Both the position numbers and the translations under genes were made by a program. A stretch of 20,281 bases of DNA, from positions 1 to 20,281 of the forward strand of contig CACZIP010000007.1 in NCBI GenBank assembly GCA_902781245.1, given 5' to 3'. This document shows, one piece after another, positions 1 to 8,778 of this stretch (position 1 is the stretch's first letter; every line of letters starts with the position of its first letter). The notes beneath the pieces are model-generated. The model made no database searches and had not been told where the DNA came from. It saw nothing but the letters and a program-made list of their open reading frames with translations. This DNA comes from an uncultured Coriobacteriaceae bacterium. Its GTDB lineage: Bacteria > Actinomycetota > Coriobacteriia > Coriobacteriales > Eggerthellaceae.

Positions 1-678
1 AGCCTCACCGATGTTTCGCAAATCGTCGGCAGCGTATGCCAAGACATCGACTCGCAAATCGTCACATCCATCGTCGAAGATGAAATGCTGTACGGCCTGG
101 AGAACTTCGGCGTGCCGCACGAAGAGATCGACGCCCGCGTCGAAGAGGCATTGGTCGATATGGGCATCGCCGACCTTCGCGACCGCGTCATAGCCAGCCT
201 TTCGGGCGGTCAGAAGCAGAAGGTTGCCATCGCGTCCATCCTGGCATTGAAACCGAAGGTGCTCATGCTCGACGAGCCTACAGCCGAGCTCGACCCCGCC
301 AGCTCGCTGCAAGTGTTTCAGCTGCTTGCCCGCTATGCACGGGAGCACTGCACCACCGTCGTGGTCGTCGAGCAGAAAATCGCCCTGCTGTCCCAGTTCG
401 CCGACATGCTCGTCATCGTCGACCATGGAACGATCCGCTTCTGCGACACGCCGTCCAATGTGCTGGCCCATTCGGACGAGCTTCTCGAGATTGGTGTGAA
501 CTGCCCTCGCTCGACAACGCTCATGAACCGCCTTGCAGCAGACGGCTTGTATGCAGGCCCCGTATGCCGCAACGTTGAGGAAGCCTGCAACGCGCTTCTG
601 GAAATCCTCAGCGGCTCCCCTGCCCCCTTCACCAGCTCCGTCGAACGAACTTCGGCCGAAAGCGGGGCGATCGCATGA
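1..678 (+). CDS. ECF transporter ATPase (EcfA/CbiO type), 5'-truncated by the window
   Basis: ATP-binding subunit that would power an energy-coupling-factor vitamin or metal importer from the cytoplasmic face. The reading frame is open from base 1, so the N-terminus with Walker A lies outside the window. Visible, in order: a Q-loop region (VGSVCQDIDSQIV) with the VEDEMLYGLEN segment typical of this family, the ABC signature LSGGQKQKVAIAS, Walker B LMLDEP followed by TAELDP, and the switch region VVVVEQK, where the usual His is replaced by Gln. The stop overlaps the next ATPase start (ATGA at 675-678), so the two are translationally coupled. Order is A-A-T; a substrate-binding S component probably lies upstream. 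The substrate cannot be told from this piece. Family call is firm. Confidence 0.9.
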   Translation, partial: SLTDVSQIVGSVCQDIDSQIVTSIVEDEMLYGLENFGVPHEEIDARVEEALVDMGIADLRDRVIASLSGGQKQKVAIASILALKPKVLMLDEPTAELDPASSLQVFQLLARYAREHCTTVVVVEQKIALLSQFADMLVIVDHGTIRFCDTPSNVLAHSDELLEIGVNCPRSTTLMNRLAADGLYAGPVCRNVEEACNALLEILSGSPAPFTSSVERTSAESGAIA

Positions 679-1518
679 CCATCGAATTCCGCAACGTCCA
701 CGCTTCGTACGATGCGAACACGCCCATCTTGCGCGGTGTCGATTTCACCGTGAGCGACGGCGTTCGTCGGCACAAACGGCGCCGGCAAGTCCACGACCAT
801 GCGCCTGGTGAACGGCCTGCTGAAACCCGACGAGGGCGAGGTGCTCGTCGACGGTGTCCCCACAACGCAGTTGAAGACGAGCGAATTGGCCCGCCGCGTC
901 GGATTCCTGTTCCAAAACCCCGATAGCCAGATCTGTTGCAACACGGTGCGCGAGGAGCTGCTGTTCGGCTTCCACGCCTTGAAGATGGACATGGACGATG
1001 CCGCCCGACGCGTCGACGACATCATCGACGAGTTCGGCTTCAACCCCGAAGATGACCCGTTCCTGCTGAACCGCGGCACGCGCCAGCTGCTTGCACTTGC
1101 CTCCATCGTCGTGCTCGAGACGCCGGTGATCGTGCTCGACGAGCCTACGACCGGCCTCGACTTCCGCGAGTGCGTGAAGGTCATGAGCATCATCCGCCGG
1201 CTGCACGAGCACGGTACAACCGTCATCATGGTCTGCCATGACATGGAGGTCGTCGCCGACTTCGCCGAACGGGTCATCGTCATGAGCGATGGCCTGGTCG
1301 TCGACCAAGGGCCGACGTTCGAAGTACTGCGCAACCGCCACACCCTCGAAGCCGCCGACCTCGTGCCGCCCCAAATCGTCGACATCTCGCTCGCTCTGCA
1401 GCTCATGAGCCCCACGTTGGCCGACTCCGCAGTAGCACACGCCAACACGCTCGCCGAAATGCGCGCTGCCATTGAGCCGAACGCACTCGCCGTTCCGTTT
1501 GAAGGAGTTGACCGATGA
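675..1518 (+). pseudogene. Second ECF transporter ATPase, broken by a frameshift before Walker A
   Basis: Partner ATPase of the upstream EcfA. It starts with an ATG at 675 (MTIEFRNVHASYD...ILRGVDFTVSDG), but after about base 761 this frame becomes nonsense, and the protein resumes in another frame at about 763 with FVGTNGAGKSTTMRLVNG. The two frames differ by one net base. Related ATPases normally have about three more residues between the FV and the GxxGxGKST loop, so a deletion of about 11 bp would explain both defects; this is inference. The rest is intact: Q-loop VGFLFQNPDSQI, a degenerate signature LNRGTRQLLALAS, Walker B VIVLDEPTTGLD and H-switch MVCHDME. The next internal ATG (799) lies after the P-loop, so a product from it would not bind ATP. 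Both ends overlap neighbours by ATGA. It is either a recent mutation or a sequence error. Confidence 0.8.
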
Positions 1519-2276
1519 ACGGTTTCCTCGAATACGTACCTGGAACATCACTGCTCCACCGCATGAACCCAGTTGCAAAGCTGTTGTTCGCCGTCCTGTT
1601 CGCCATCATGTGCTTCTGCACGAGCAACCCCATCTTCCTGGCGGCAATGCTCGTGTTCGCACTTGCCCTCGCAGCCAGCTGTGGGATGATGCGCCAGACA
1701 TTCGGCCTCATGAAGGCCGTGTTCGTATTCTCGCTCATCTTGGCAATCCTGCTTATCTTCACCACACCAACAGGCGACCGTCTCGTCGATCTGCCGTGGG
1801 GCTACATCGGGACCGGCTCGATCATGGCAGCCATCACCACCATCTTGCGCTTGGAAGCCGCAGCTATCCCCCTATTCCTCACGTTTTACGTCACGAAAAT
1901 GTCCGACCTGTCGAACTCCGTCGTGAAAGTACTGCACGTACCATATAAATATGCGTTCACGTTCGCTTCGACCGTGCATTTCATTCCCGTGTTCATGAAC
2001 GATATGAAGGGCATCATGGAGGCACAAACTGCACGCGGCGTCGAATTCGACCAGGGAGGCATCGTGAACAAGATCCAGTTGATGGTACCGCTGTGTGTGC
2101 CTCTGCTGGTCAGCTCGGTACGCAAAACGAACAGCGCAGCTATTGCGGCCGAAGTGCGCGGTTTCAACCTGCGCACCCGCGAATCAGGCTACAAGCAGTA
2201 CCCGTTCGCGGCGCACGACGTGGCAGCGCTGGTGCTGATTGTCGCGCTCATGGTTGTTGCAATCCTACTGCATTAA
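1515..2276 (+). CDS. ECF transporter transmembrane component EcfT (CbiQ family)
   Basis: Membrane scaffold that couples the two EcfA ATPases to a substrate-specific S subunit. The protein has 253 residues, the usual length, starting MNGFLEYVPGTSLLHRMNPVAKLLF, where the LHRMNPVAKL segment is typical of EcfT. Four to five hydrophobic helices are visible: about residues 22-60, 66-82, 92-120 and a final one at 232-252. The two cytoplasmic coupling motifs that dock on the ATPases are present as ARG (in AQTARGVEFD) and VRG (in AAEVRGFNLR). The start overlaps the end of the second ATPase (ATGA at 1515-1518). It is intact even though the upstream ATPase is frameshifted. The substrate is unknown. Confidence 0.9.
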   Translation: MNGFLEYVPGTSLLHRMNPVAKLLFAVLFAIMCFCTSNPIFLAAMLVFALALAASCGMMRQTFGLMKAVFVFSLILAILLIFTTPTGDRLVDLPWGYIGTGSIMAAITTILRLEAAAIPLFLTFYVTKMSDLSNSVVKVLHVPYKYAFTFASTVHFIPVFMNDMKGIMEAQTARGVEFDQGGIVNKIQLMVPLCVPLLVSSVRKTNSAAIAAEVRGFNLRTRESGYKQYPFAAHDVAALVLIVALMVVAILLH

Positions 2277-2307
2277 AACCCTGATTGGGTAGAGTAGGAA
2301 GCCGCCC

Positions 2308-2907
2308 CTATTTAACGTTCTGGATGATGGCGGCAATCCCCGCTTCATCAACTCCCATGTTCTCACCGCCGAGACCGCGGAAAAGGACGGAGTAATTCCC
2401 CTCATTGCACCATTCGAACGCAGACGCAACACCTGCTTCGTAGCCATGACATGTGACAATTATGCCGTCGACCGTAGTCGTCCAAAACTCCGGATAGTTG
2501 TTATAGTCACCGCTCAGCGTTTGGCCGCTTTCGTGCATGCTCTTGCGTACGGTCACATCGAAAGCGCCACCTTGGAGCGTGGCCTCAGCAACATCGTCCA
2601 TATAACGGTATGTCGGGTCAAACAGCGTCACATCGGCCATGCCGAGGTTGTCGCCGAGTTCGAAGGAGCCAACGCCAGCACCTTTGGCCGCAGCCTCGGC
2701 GCTGTCGACATCGCTCCACGGATTTGCGAGAGTAGTTGAGCCGGAGCTCCCCGAATCGGAAACCACCGAGCTGGACGCCGCACTTGTCGAACTGCTCACC
2801 GAACTTGACGTCGCACTCGCCGATGCGCTGCTCGAACCGCTCGAAGCGCATCCCGCCAGCGCCAGCGCGAACATAGCCGCACATGCTACCACCAAGAGTT
2901 TCTTCAT
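2308..2907 (-). CDS. Secreted lipoprotein of unknown function, Ser/Ala-rich linker
   Basis: Predicted surface lipoprotein of 199 residues. It has a lysine-starting signal peptide, a hydrophobic core and a lipobox LAGC (Cys at about 19), followed by a low-complexity Ser/Ala/Val linker to about residue 60. A compact acidic domain follows from about 62 to 199 (NPWSDVDSAEAAAKGAGVGSFELGD...). It contains two cysteines (in VTCHGYE and EWCNEGN) and ends IQNVK. A strong GGAGG site lies 7 bases before the ATG. I recognise the general type, a small coriobacterial lipoprotein with an NPW-DVDSAEEAAKGAG opening, but assign no function. It runs convergent to the ECF genes and follows malQ on the same strand after 182 bases. 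I saw no clear promoter in that gap. Confidence 0.8.
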   Translation of the reverse strand: MKKLLVVACAAMFALALAGCASSGSSSASASATSSSVSSSTSAASSSVVSDSGSSGSTTLANPWSDVDSAEAAAKGAGVGSFELGDNLGMADVTLFDPTYRYMDDVAEATLQGGAFDVTVRKSMHESGQTLSGDYNNYPEFWTTTVDGIIVTCHGYEAGVASAFEWCNEGNYSVLFRGLGGENMGVDEAGIAAIIQNVK

Positions 2908-3089
2908 TGTTTTCCTCCCGCCTGCATACTCTTGCCTTGCCCCGTCGAGGCATTCTGACCCATGAATCTATTAAAGCAGACAAAAAGCGGAGAAATCCGT
3001 TTGCCCGTCAATTGGCATGTATTCGAAACCTTCACCAAAACGCTTTGAGAGGCTCTGCGTCAACTCGCTGCTGTGGACGAAGCGACTGA

Positions 3090-5603
3090 TTAGCACTCTT
3101 GCAACTGCGCGAGTTCGCGCATGCGTGCGCCCGCGGCTTCGATATCCCTCGCATCAGCCTGCCAAACCCAGTTGCCCTCGACTGTACCCGGCGTGTTCAT
3201 GCGCGCATGGTCATCAAGCAAAAGCACATCCTGCAACGGTAGCACGCGCACGGGCGCATCGCATACGACAACCTTCTCGACGAGGTCATCAGCCGTTTCC
3301 TCCGCATCGAGATCAGGGTATCGCGATTCGCAGTATTCGACAATCGTCTGATTGTCATGAGTGCCCGTGTACGCGATTTTCTCCGGTCGCGGCTGATAGC
3401 CTGACAGGGGGTCACCCCCATCGACGAACTGCACGATGTCCATTCCCGGGAAACCGCATGCAGAGACGAGCGCACGCACGCAGGGCGTGATGGACCCCAA
3501 GTCCTCGGCAACAACAGGTAGCGGACCGAACTTTCGGTATGCAGCCTCGAAGAAATCGAGGCCAGGGCCAGGGTGATATTCCCCCGCCGTAGCTTTCTTG
3601 TCTGCAGGAATCGAGAAATAGCGCGAGAAGCCGATGAAATGGTCGAGGCGCACGAAATCGTACAGCTCGAACGCGCGCTCGAGACGGCGCAACCACCAAT
3701 CGTAATCATTTGCCGCAAGGGCGTCCCAGTCGTAAACCGGGTTCCCCCAGATTTGGCCCTCGACCGCAAACGCATCGGGCGGACATCCGGCAACGACTTC
3801 AGGGCGGCCATCGGATCCAAGCTGGAAAATCTGAGGGTTCGCCCATACATCGGAACTGTCGGCGCTCACGTAAATGGGCATGTCGCCGACAATCTGCACG
3901 CCATGCTCGTTCGCGTAGGCGCGCAACTCCTTCCAGCGCTGCTCGAAAAGGAACTGCCCGCGGCGCCACGCCTCGGCGCTCGCCTTGAGCTTCGCATCGC
4001 GTTCCACGACAGAGCGGTTGTAACGGAGATACTTTTTCGGCCACTTCTGCCAAGCTTTGCCAGAGCCAACACGTTCGCGGATAGCCATGAAGCACGCATA
4101 TGGATCGAGCCAATCGGCTTCGCGTTCGCAAAACGCTGCGTACTCGTCCTGGTCAATGTCGCATGCATCAAGATCAGGATACTCCTCAAGCAGGCGAACA
4201 TTGCCTGCAAAGGCGCTGATGCCCGCATAGGGGCTGCCATGGTCGTCGGTCGGGTTGACGGGCAGAATCTGCCAATAACGCACGCCAGCATTGGCCAGCC
4301 AGTCCACGAACGCATACGCCTCCGGGCCAATCGACCCCAAACGCCCACTGCCATCCGAAGCCGGCAGACTCGTGATGTGCGCGAGCACGCCCAAACCCGG
4401 TTCCATCGGGAGCTCGAGCCGTTGCGTGCCGTGGAAATGCAGGATTGCCGAACCCAGCTGATAGAGGTGCACCTGCGCATAGCGGTCGGAATCGGCGAAC
4501 ACGGCAGGCACTTCTTTCACCTCCGCCGCGTCGGCAACGGGAATGCCGTAACCCGAAATGATCTCGGACACGCACTCGCCCACCATGGGCACCGACAAGT
4601 CGTGGGCGTTTCGCAATGACGGATTGACCAATACGCAAGCGGACTGCCCATTAGCGCCATGTCGCCAGATGCCGAGCACGTCGTCGTTCGCTGCGAACAG
4701 CACGCAATCGTCCTGAGCGAGCAACGGCATCGAGAAGCGCAAGTCGGTAGCGTTGCGGGCAATGGCCTCGCAGTCTTGATCGACCTCAGCCCAACGATCA
4801 ATTGCATCTTCATAGGCGCTTTGCACATCATCCCCCTCGGATGGCATGCCAACCGAAAGCAACTGGATGAGACTCGCACACCACAAGCGGCCTTTCGCCT
4901 GGCCCATCTGCCAGCCTTCCATGACATCGGACAGGTCGAAGTCGTCCGATTCAAGTTCGGCGCCCTCCACATCGACGCCGCCCAGTCGGGCAAACGTACT
5001 TATACAGTCATCGCAACCAACCAGGTCGACCGCTTCCATGAACATCTCGGATGTGCTGTTCTCGCGAAGCGTCTCGAACGCTTCGACGAATGCAGGAGCC
5101 GTGACTTCGCCAAGGAACAGGCTAATGAACATGTCCTTGAACGAACCGCCGATTGCGTTGCTCTCCACCTCTTCGAGCAACACCGATTGACCGGCGTCAA
5201 AAACCGTCAGTTGAAAGCTCGGCGGCTCCCAATCGTAAAGCTGACCTTTGCCACCGCGCTTGCCATCCAAAGCGCCGTATCGTTTCTGCGATCCGTCGGC
5301 GGCCGTGATGATGAAGTGGTACCACACGACACCCGCTGCCTGCGGCACGAAAACAACCTCGTAATGGTTCGGCGTGGTGGCCTCCATCGAATAAAGCCCC
5401 TCGCCTTGCCCGTCAATCCAGGTTCGCAAAGTGACAGATGCGACCGGAGAGTCGAATACATCCAGCGATAGCGTCACCTCCGTGCCTGACGTGACTGCGC
5501 CGTACGGCACTCTGCAATCGATGTTTCTTGAGTCATGAAAAGCCCTCATATTGGAAGACACCGCCCTCTCGCGTGTCGTTTTTTTCGTACACCGTCCAAG
5601 CAA
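3090..5603 (-). CDS. malQ: 4-alpha-glucanotransferase (GH77) with vestigial N-terminal GH13 amylase domain
   Basis: Disproportionating enzyme of maltodextrin/glycogen metabolism that transfers alpha-1,4-glucan segments; cytoplasmic, as no signal peptide is seen. The GH77 domain covers about residues 402-837 with all three catalytic acids: nucleophile in RLDHF (Asp654), acid/base in VVAEDLG (Glu700) and stabiliser in TGTHDN (Asp750). Residues about 20-400 do not belong to plain MalQ. They look like an amylase early-set domain (about 30-136), the last helices of a GH13 barrel (about 150-275, including LVGCDDC where amylases have LGSHDT, and LLSVGMPS) and a GH13 C-terminal beta domain (about 285-395, VLVNPSLRNAHD). 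The GH13 nucleophile and acid/base segments are absent. The start is a TTG at 5603 with AGGGG 7 bases upstream. An internal ATG at 5549 (MRAFHDSRNID) fits the domain start and is the alternative. Confidence 0.88.
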   Translation of the reverse strand: MLGRCTKKTTRERAVSSNMRAFHDSRNIDCRVPYGAVTSGTEVTLSLDVFDSPVASVTLRTWIDGQGEGLYSMEATTPNHYEVVFVPQAAGVVWYHFIITAADGSQKRYGALDGKRGGKGQLYDWEPPSFQLTVFDAGQSVLLEEVESNAIGGSFKDMFISLFLGEVTAPAFVEAFETLRENSTSEMFMEAVDLVGCDDCISTFARLGGVDVEGAELESDDFDLSDVMEGWQMGQAKGRLWCASLIQLLSVGMPSEGDDVQSAYEDAIDRWAEVDQDCEAIARNATDLRFSMPLLAQDDCVLFAANDDVLGIWRHGANGQSACVLVNPSLRNAHDLSVPMVGECVSEIISGYGIPVADAAEVKEVPAVFADSDRYAQVHLYQLGSAILHFHGTQRLELPMEPGLGVLAHITSLPASDGSGRLGSIGPEAYAFVDWLANAGVRYWQILPVNPTDDHGSPYAGISAFAGNVRLLEEYPDLDACDIDQDEYAAFCEREADWLDPYACFMAIRERVGSGKAWQKWPKKYLRYNRSVVERDAKLKASAEAWRRGQFLFEQRWKELRAYANEHGVQIVGDMPIYVSADSSDVWANPQIFQLGSDGRPEVVAGCPPDAFAVEGQIWGNPVYDWDALAANDYDWWLRRLERAFELYDFVRLDHFIGFSRYFSIPADKKATAGEYHPGPGLDFFEAAYRKFGPLPVVAEDLGSITPCVRALVSACGFPGMDIVQFVDGGDPLSGYQPRPEKIAYTGTHDNQTIVEYCESRYPDLDAEETADDLVEKVVVCDAPVRVLPLQDVLLLDDHARMNTPGTVEGNWVWQADARDIEAAGARMRELAQLQEC

Positions 5604-5647
5604 TGTACCACCCCTAAAACCACGGGGCTAAATGCGACAAAAATCGT

Positions 5648-5676
5648 TAGACAATCTGCGAAACTACCCGTATGAT
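5648..5676 (+). promoter_or_regulatory. Near-consensus sigma-70-type promoter of the fructose PTS operon
   Basis: A -35 TAGACA (5648-5653) is followed, after 17 bases, by a -10 TATGAT (5671-5676), each matching consensus at five of six positions. The predicted transcription start is near 5683, about 30 bases before the fruK ATG at 5713. This placement rules out the longer reading frame that opens upstream at 5632. No divergent promoter for malQ is equally clear in the same 109-bp gap. Confidence 0.7.
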
Positions 5677-5712
5677 GAAGTGGTTCTTAAGCACTGCGGA
5701 AAGGCGTCCGAG

Positions 5713-6666
5713 ATGATCTACACCGTCACGTTCAACCCTGCCATCGACTGCGTTATGCAGGTCCGTGATCTCGAGCTCGGTCACGTGAACCGGGCGATTA
5801 CCCAAGAGTTCTATTTCGGTGGAAAAGGCGTCAACGTTTCGTACGTTCTCCGCAACCTCGGCCGTACGAGCACTGCTTGGGGCTTCATCGCTGGTTGGAC
5901 GGGCGCTGCACTCGAAGCTGCCCTGCAAGAAGACGGCATCCCGACCGGATTCGTGCACCTACCTCAAGGCAACACCCGCGTGAATGCCAAGCTAAAAGGC
6001 ACCTACGTCGATATCGAAGGCGACATGGAGACAGCCATCAACGCAGGTGGCGCGCCTATCGACGACGATTTGCTCCAGCAGTTCTTCGACAAGCTCGAAG
6101 CTGTCCAACCGGGCGACTTCGTCATCCTTTCGGGCGGCGTGCCCAAAGGCACCCCGAAGGACATCTACGCACGCATCATGGCGAAGCTCGACGGCCGCGG
6201 CGCCAAGATCGTGGTCGACGCCACCGAGCAAGTGCTCATGCAATCGCTGCCGTACAAGCCGTTCCTCGTCAAACCCAACGACGAAGAGCTTGCCGAGATC
6301 ACCGGATGCGACCCGCTCGATGAACAAGCGCTTGTCGAGGGCGCCCGTCAGTTGCACGACCTTGGTGCGCAGAACGTGCTGGTCAGCCGCGGTGGTCTGG
6401 GCAGCCTGCTGCTCGACGCAACAGACAACCTGCAAGTTGCACCCGTCATCGAAGGCGAGCTTGTCAACAGCGTCGGCGCCGGCGACAGCGTCGTTGCCGG
6501 ATTCGTCGAAGGCTATGTGCGCGGCACGGAAGCCGGCCTCGACGAACAAGATGCTTACAAACAAGCTTACAAGTTGGCACAAGCATGTGGCAGCGCCACG
6601 GCGTTCTCGCCGGGCCTTGCCCCCACAGAATTGGTGAACGAGCTGCTCGCACGGCTTGAATCATAG
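5713..6666 (+). CDS. fruK: 1-phosphofructokinase (PfkB family)
   Basis: Phosphorylates fructose-1-phosphate, the product of the downstream PTS permease, to fructose-1,6-bisphosphate with ATP. It has 317 residues, normal for the family. The start MIYTVTFNPAIDCVM is typical of FruK/LacC kinases and has AAAGG 8 bases upstream. The frame is open further upstream, but that would include the promoter. PfkB signatures are present: GGKGVNVSYVLRNLG near the N-terminus, FLVKPNDEEL in the middle, and the ATP/anion-hole motif NSVGAGDSVVAGF, whose Asp is the catalytic base. Tagatose-6-phosphate kinase is closely related, but the adjacent fructose permease decides for FruK. It is the first gene of fruK-fruA-ptsH-ptsI. 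Confidence 0.93.
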   Translation: MIYTVTFNPAIDCVMQVRDLELGHVNRAITQEFYFGGKGVNVSYVLRNLGRTSTAWGFIAGWTGAALEAALQEDGIPTGFVHLPQGNTRVNAKLKGTYVDIEGDMETAINAGGAPIDDDLLQQFFDKLEAVQPGDFVILSGGVPKGTPKDIYARIMAKLDGRGAKIVVDATEQVLMQSLPYKPFLVKPNDEELAEITGCDPLDEQALVEGARQLHDLGAQNVLVSRGGLGSLLLDATDNLQVAPVIEGELVNSVGAGDSVVAGFVEGYVRGTEAGLDEQDAYKQAYKLAQACGSATAFSPGLAPTELVNELLARLES

Positions 6667-6671
6667 AAATT

Positions 6672-6686
6672 GCGCCGCCGCGGCGC
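6672..6686 (+). other. GC-rich stem-loop between fruK and fruA
   Basis: A perfect 6-bp inverted repeat GCGCCG/CGGCGC with a 3-base loop begins 5 bases after the fruK stop. No T-run follows, so it is not a standard terminator. It more likely marks an mRNA processing or 3'-end-protection point. A comparable hairpin lies after fruA. Confidence 0.5.
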
Positions 6687-6723
6687 TCGACGCGGTACAT
6701 GGTAATTCAGGAAAGGGGATCCC

Positions 6724-8715
6724 ATGAGAATTACCGACCTTTTGGCACCGGAAGCCATTGAGCTTGGCGTATCGGTAGCTTCGAAGCCCGAAGCCATCGA
6801 AAAGCTCATCAGCCTCCACGACGGTGCCGGCAACCTGAACGACGTTGAAGTCTACCGCGAGGCCATCCTGGCCCGCGAGGCTGGCGGAACGACTGCCATT
6901 GGTGAGGGGATGGCAATTCCGCACGCCAAGACCGACGCCGTGGCCAAGCCTGCATTGGCCGCCATCACCGTACCCGAGGGCGTCGACTACGAAGCTCCCG
7001 ACGGACAGCCCAGCAAGTTGATCTTCATGATCGCCGCGCCGAGCGACGGCGAAGTGCATCTCGAAGTGCTTGCACGCCTCATGACCATGCTCATGGACGT
7101 TGACTGGCGCAACCAGCTGCTCGAGGCCAAGAGCGCCGACGAGTTCCTGAAGCTCATCGACGACAAGGAACGCGAGAAGTTCCCTGAGGAAGAGCCTGCC
7201 GAGGAAGCTGCCGCCGCAGCTGCTCCCGCTGCTGCCGCAGCCGCTGCCGCCGACGATGCAATCCGCATCCTCGCCGTCACCGCCTGCCCCACCGGCATCG
7301 CACACACCTACATGGCAGCCGAGGCGCTCGACCAGCAGGCTGGCAAGATGGGCATCTCCATCAAGGTAGAAACCAACGGCTCAGGCGGTGCCAAGAACAT
7401 CCTGACCAAGGAAGAGATTGCTGCTTGCGAGGGCATCATCGTCGCCGCTGACAAGAACGTCGAGATGGCGCGCTTCGACGGCAAGCCGGTCCTGATTACC
7501 AAGGTCGCCGACGGCATCAACAAGCCCGAAGAGCTCATCAACAAGGTCATCGAGGGCAAGGCTCCGATCTACAAGCATGCCGGCGGCGCCGGTGAAGCGG
7601 CGAGCGATTCCGCAGAAAACGAGAGCGTCGGCCGTCAGATCTACAAACACCTGATGGAAGGCGTCAGCCACATGTTGCCGTTCGTCGTTGCCGGCGGCAT
7701 CTTCATCGCTCTGGCATTCCTAATCGACACCATCATGGGCGCACCGCAGGACGGCAACTTCGGTTCCAACACGCCGATTGCCGCCTGGTTCAAGGGCATC
7801 GGCGGCGTCAGCTTCGGCTTCATGCTCGCAATCCTCGCCGGCTATATCGGCCGCTCGATCGCCGACCGTCCGGGCCTGCTCGTCGGCTTCGTCGGCGGCG
7901 CCATGGCTGCTGCCGGCTGCACGTTTGCCGAACCCGCCGGCCAAGCCGTTTCCGCTGGCTTCCTGGGTGCTCTGCTCGCCGGCTTCGCCGGCGGCTACTT
8001 CATGCTGTGGTTCGAAAAGGTATGCGAGCACATCCCGCAAGCACTCGACGGCATGAAGCCCATGCTCATTTTCCCGCTCGTCGGCCTTGCTTTCATCGGC
8101 GTGTTCATGTGCGCTGTCAACCCGATCATGATCGCCATCAACGTGGGCATCGGCGAATTCCTGACCAGCCTGGGCAATGCGAAGATCCTGCTCGGCCTGC
8201 TACTCGGCGGCATGATGGCCATCGACATGGGCGGCCCGATCAACAAGGCTGCTTACCTGTTCGGCCTTGCTTCGATCGAGCTTGGCAACTACGACATGAT
8301 GGCCGCCGTCATGATCGGCGGCATGGTTCCGCCGCTGGCCATTGCACTCGCTTGCACGTTCTTCAAGGATCGCTGGACCGAGACCGAGCTCAAGAGCGCT
8401 CCGGTCAACTACATCATGGGCCTGTCGTTCATCACCGAGGGCGCAATCCCCTATGCCGCAGCTGACCCGCTGCGCGTCATTCCGGCTTGTGTCGTTGGTT
8501 CTGCCGTGGCCGGTGCCATCTCCATGGCGTTCGGCTGCACCTTGATGGCTCCCCATGGCGGCATCTTCGTCTTCGCCGTCGTCGGCAATTGGCCGATGTA
8601 CCTGGTCGCCCTCGTCGTCGGCGCTGTCGTTGGCGCCTTGATGCTGCGCATCCTCAAGAAGAAGGTCACTCCGGACGAGGAAAAAGTCGCCGAGGAAGTC
8701 GCCGCTGAGGCGTAA
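6724..8715 (+). CDS. fruA: PTS fructose transporter subunit IIABC
   Basis: Membrane permease that imports fructose and phosphorylates it at C1, taking the phosphate from HPr. The 663 residues contain all three PTS domains in one chain. EIIA is about 1-150 with the phospho-His in GMAIPHAK (His67). An Ala/Glu-rich linker is at about 155-178. EIIB is about 179-285 with the phospho-Cys in AVTACPTGIAHTYMAAE (Cys188). EIIC is about 300-650, with multiple membrane helices starting at SHMLPFVVAGGIFIALAFL. The tail is Lys/Glu-rich and cytoplasmic. An AGGAAAGGGG ribosome site lies just before the ATG. The gene is 57 bases after fruK, in the same operon. The EIIB CPTGIAHT motif is characteristic of the fructose/mannitol-like class. 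Confidence 0.95.
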   Translation: MRITDLLAPEAIELGVSVASKPEAIEKLISLHDGAGNLNDVEVYREAILAREAGGTTAIGEGMAIPHAKTDAVAKPALAAITVPEGVDYEAPDGQPSKLIFMIAAPSDGEVHLEVLARLMTMLMDVDWRNQLLEAKSADEFLKLIDDKEREKFPEEEPAEEAAAAAAPAAAAAAAADDAIRILAVTACPTGIAHTYMAAEALDQQAGKMGISIKVETNGSGGAKNILTKEEIAACEGIIVAADKNVEMARFDGKPVLITKVADGINKPEELINKVIEGKAPIYKHAGGAGEAASDSAENESVGRQIYKHLMEGVSHMLPFVVAGGIFIALAFLIDTIMGAPQDGNFGSNTPIAAWFKGIGGVSFGFMLAILAGYIGRSIADRPGLLVGFVGGAMAAAGCTFAEPAGQAVSAGFLGALLAGFAGGYFMLWFEKVCEHIPQALDGMKPMLIFPLVGLAFIGVFMCAVNPIMIAINVGIGEFLTSLGNAKILLGLLLGGMMAIDMGGPINKAAYLFGLASIELGNYDMMAAVMIGGMVPPLAIALACTFFKDRWTETELKSAPVNYIMGLSFITEGAIPYAAADPLRVIPACVVGSAVAGAISMAFGCTLMAPHGGIFVFAVVGNWPMYLVALVVGAVVGALMLRILKKKVTPDEEKVAEEVAAEA

Positions 8716-8734
8716 GTTAGAACGTTTGGAAATC

Positions 8735-8756
8735 GGGAGGGACATAGCTCCCTCCC
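8735..8756 (+). other. Perfect stem-loop between fruA and ptsH
   Basis: GGGAGGGA at 8735-8742 pairs with TCCCTCCC at 8749-8756 around a 6-base loop. The following sequence is CTTGAGAG, without a T-run, so full termination is unlikely. The hairpin could give partial termination, or act as an mRNA stabiliser or processing site that separates expression of the general PTS proteins from that of the permease. Confidence 0.6.
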
Positions 8757-8778
8757 CTTGAGAGAGAAAGGATCCGCC

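Noticed and set aside
333..1472. Long minus-strand open frame opposite the ECF ATPases
   Set aside because: It lies antisense to two recognisable ATPases, has low-complexity Ser/Arg/Thr composition and no domain; it is a by-product of GC-rich coding DNA.
2277..2307. Terminator between the convergent EcfT and lipoprotein genes
   Set aside because: Only a 4-bp ACCC/GGGT stem could be found, without a T-run.
2982..3002. Terminator for malQ on the minus strand
   Set aside because: A CGGA/TCCG stem followed by CTTTTT is present, but four base pairs are too few to call a terminator.
3573..4619. 348-codon plus-strand open frame opposite malQ
   Set aside because: Antisense to the catalytic GH77 region with all active-site motifs; no ribosome site and no family resemblance.
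8758..8778. Earlier ATG start for HPr
   Set aside because: It would add seven residues over the ribosome site and shift the phospho-His away from position 15.
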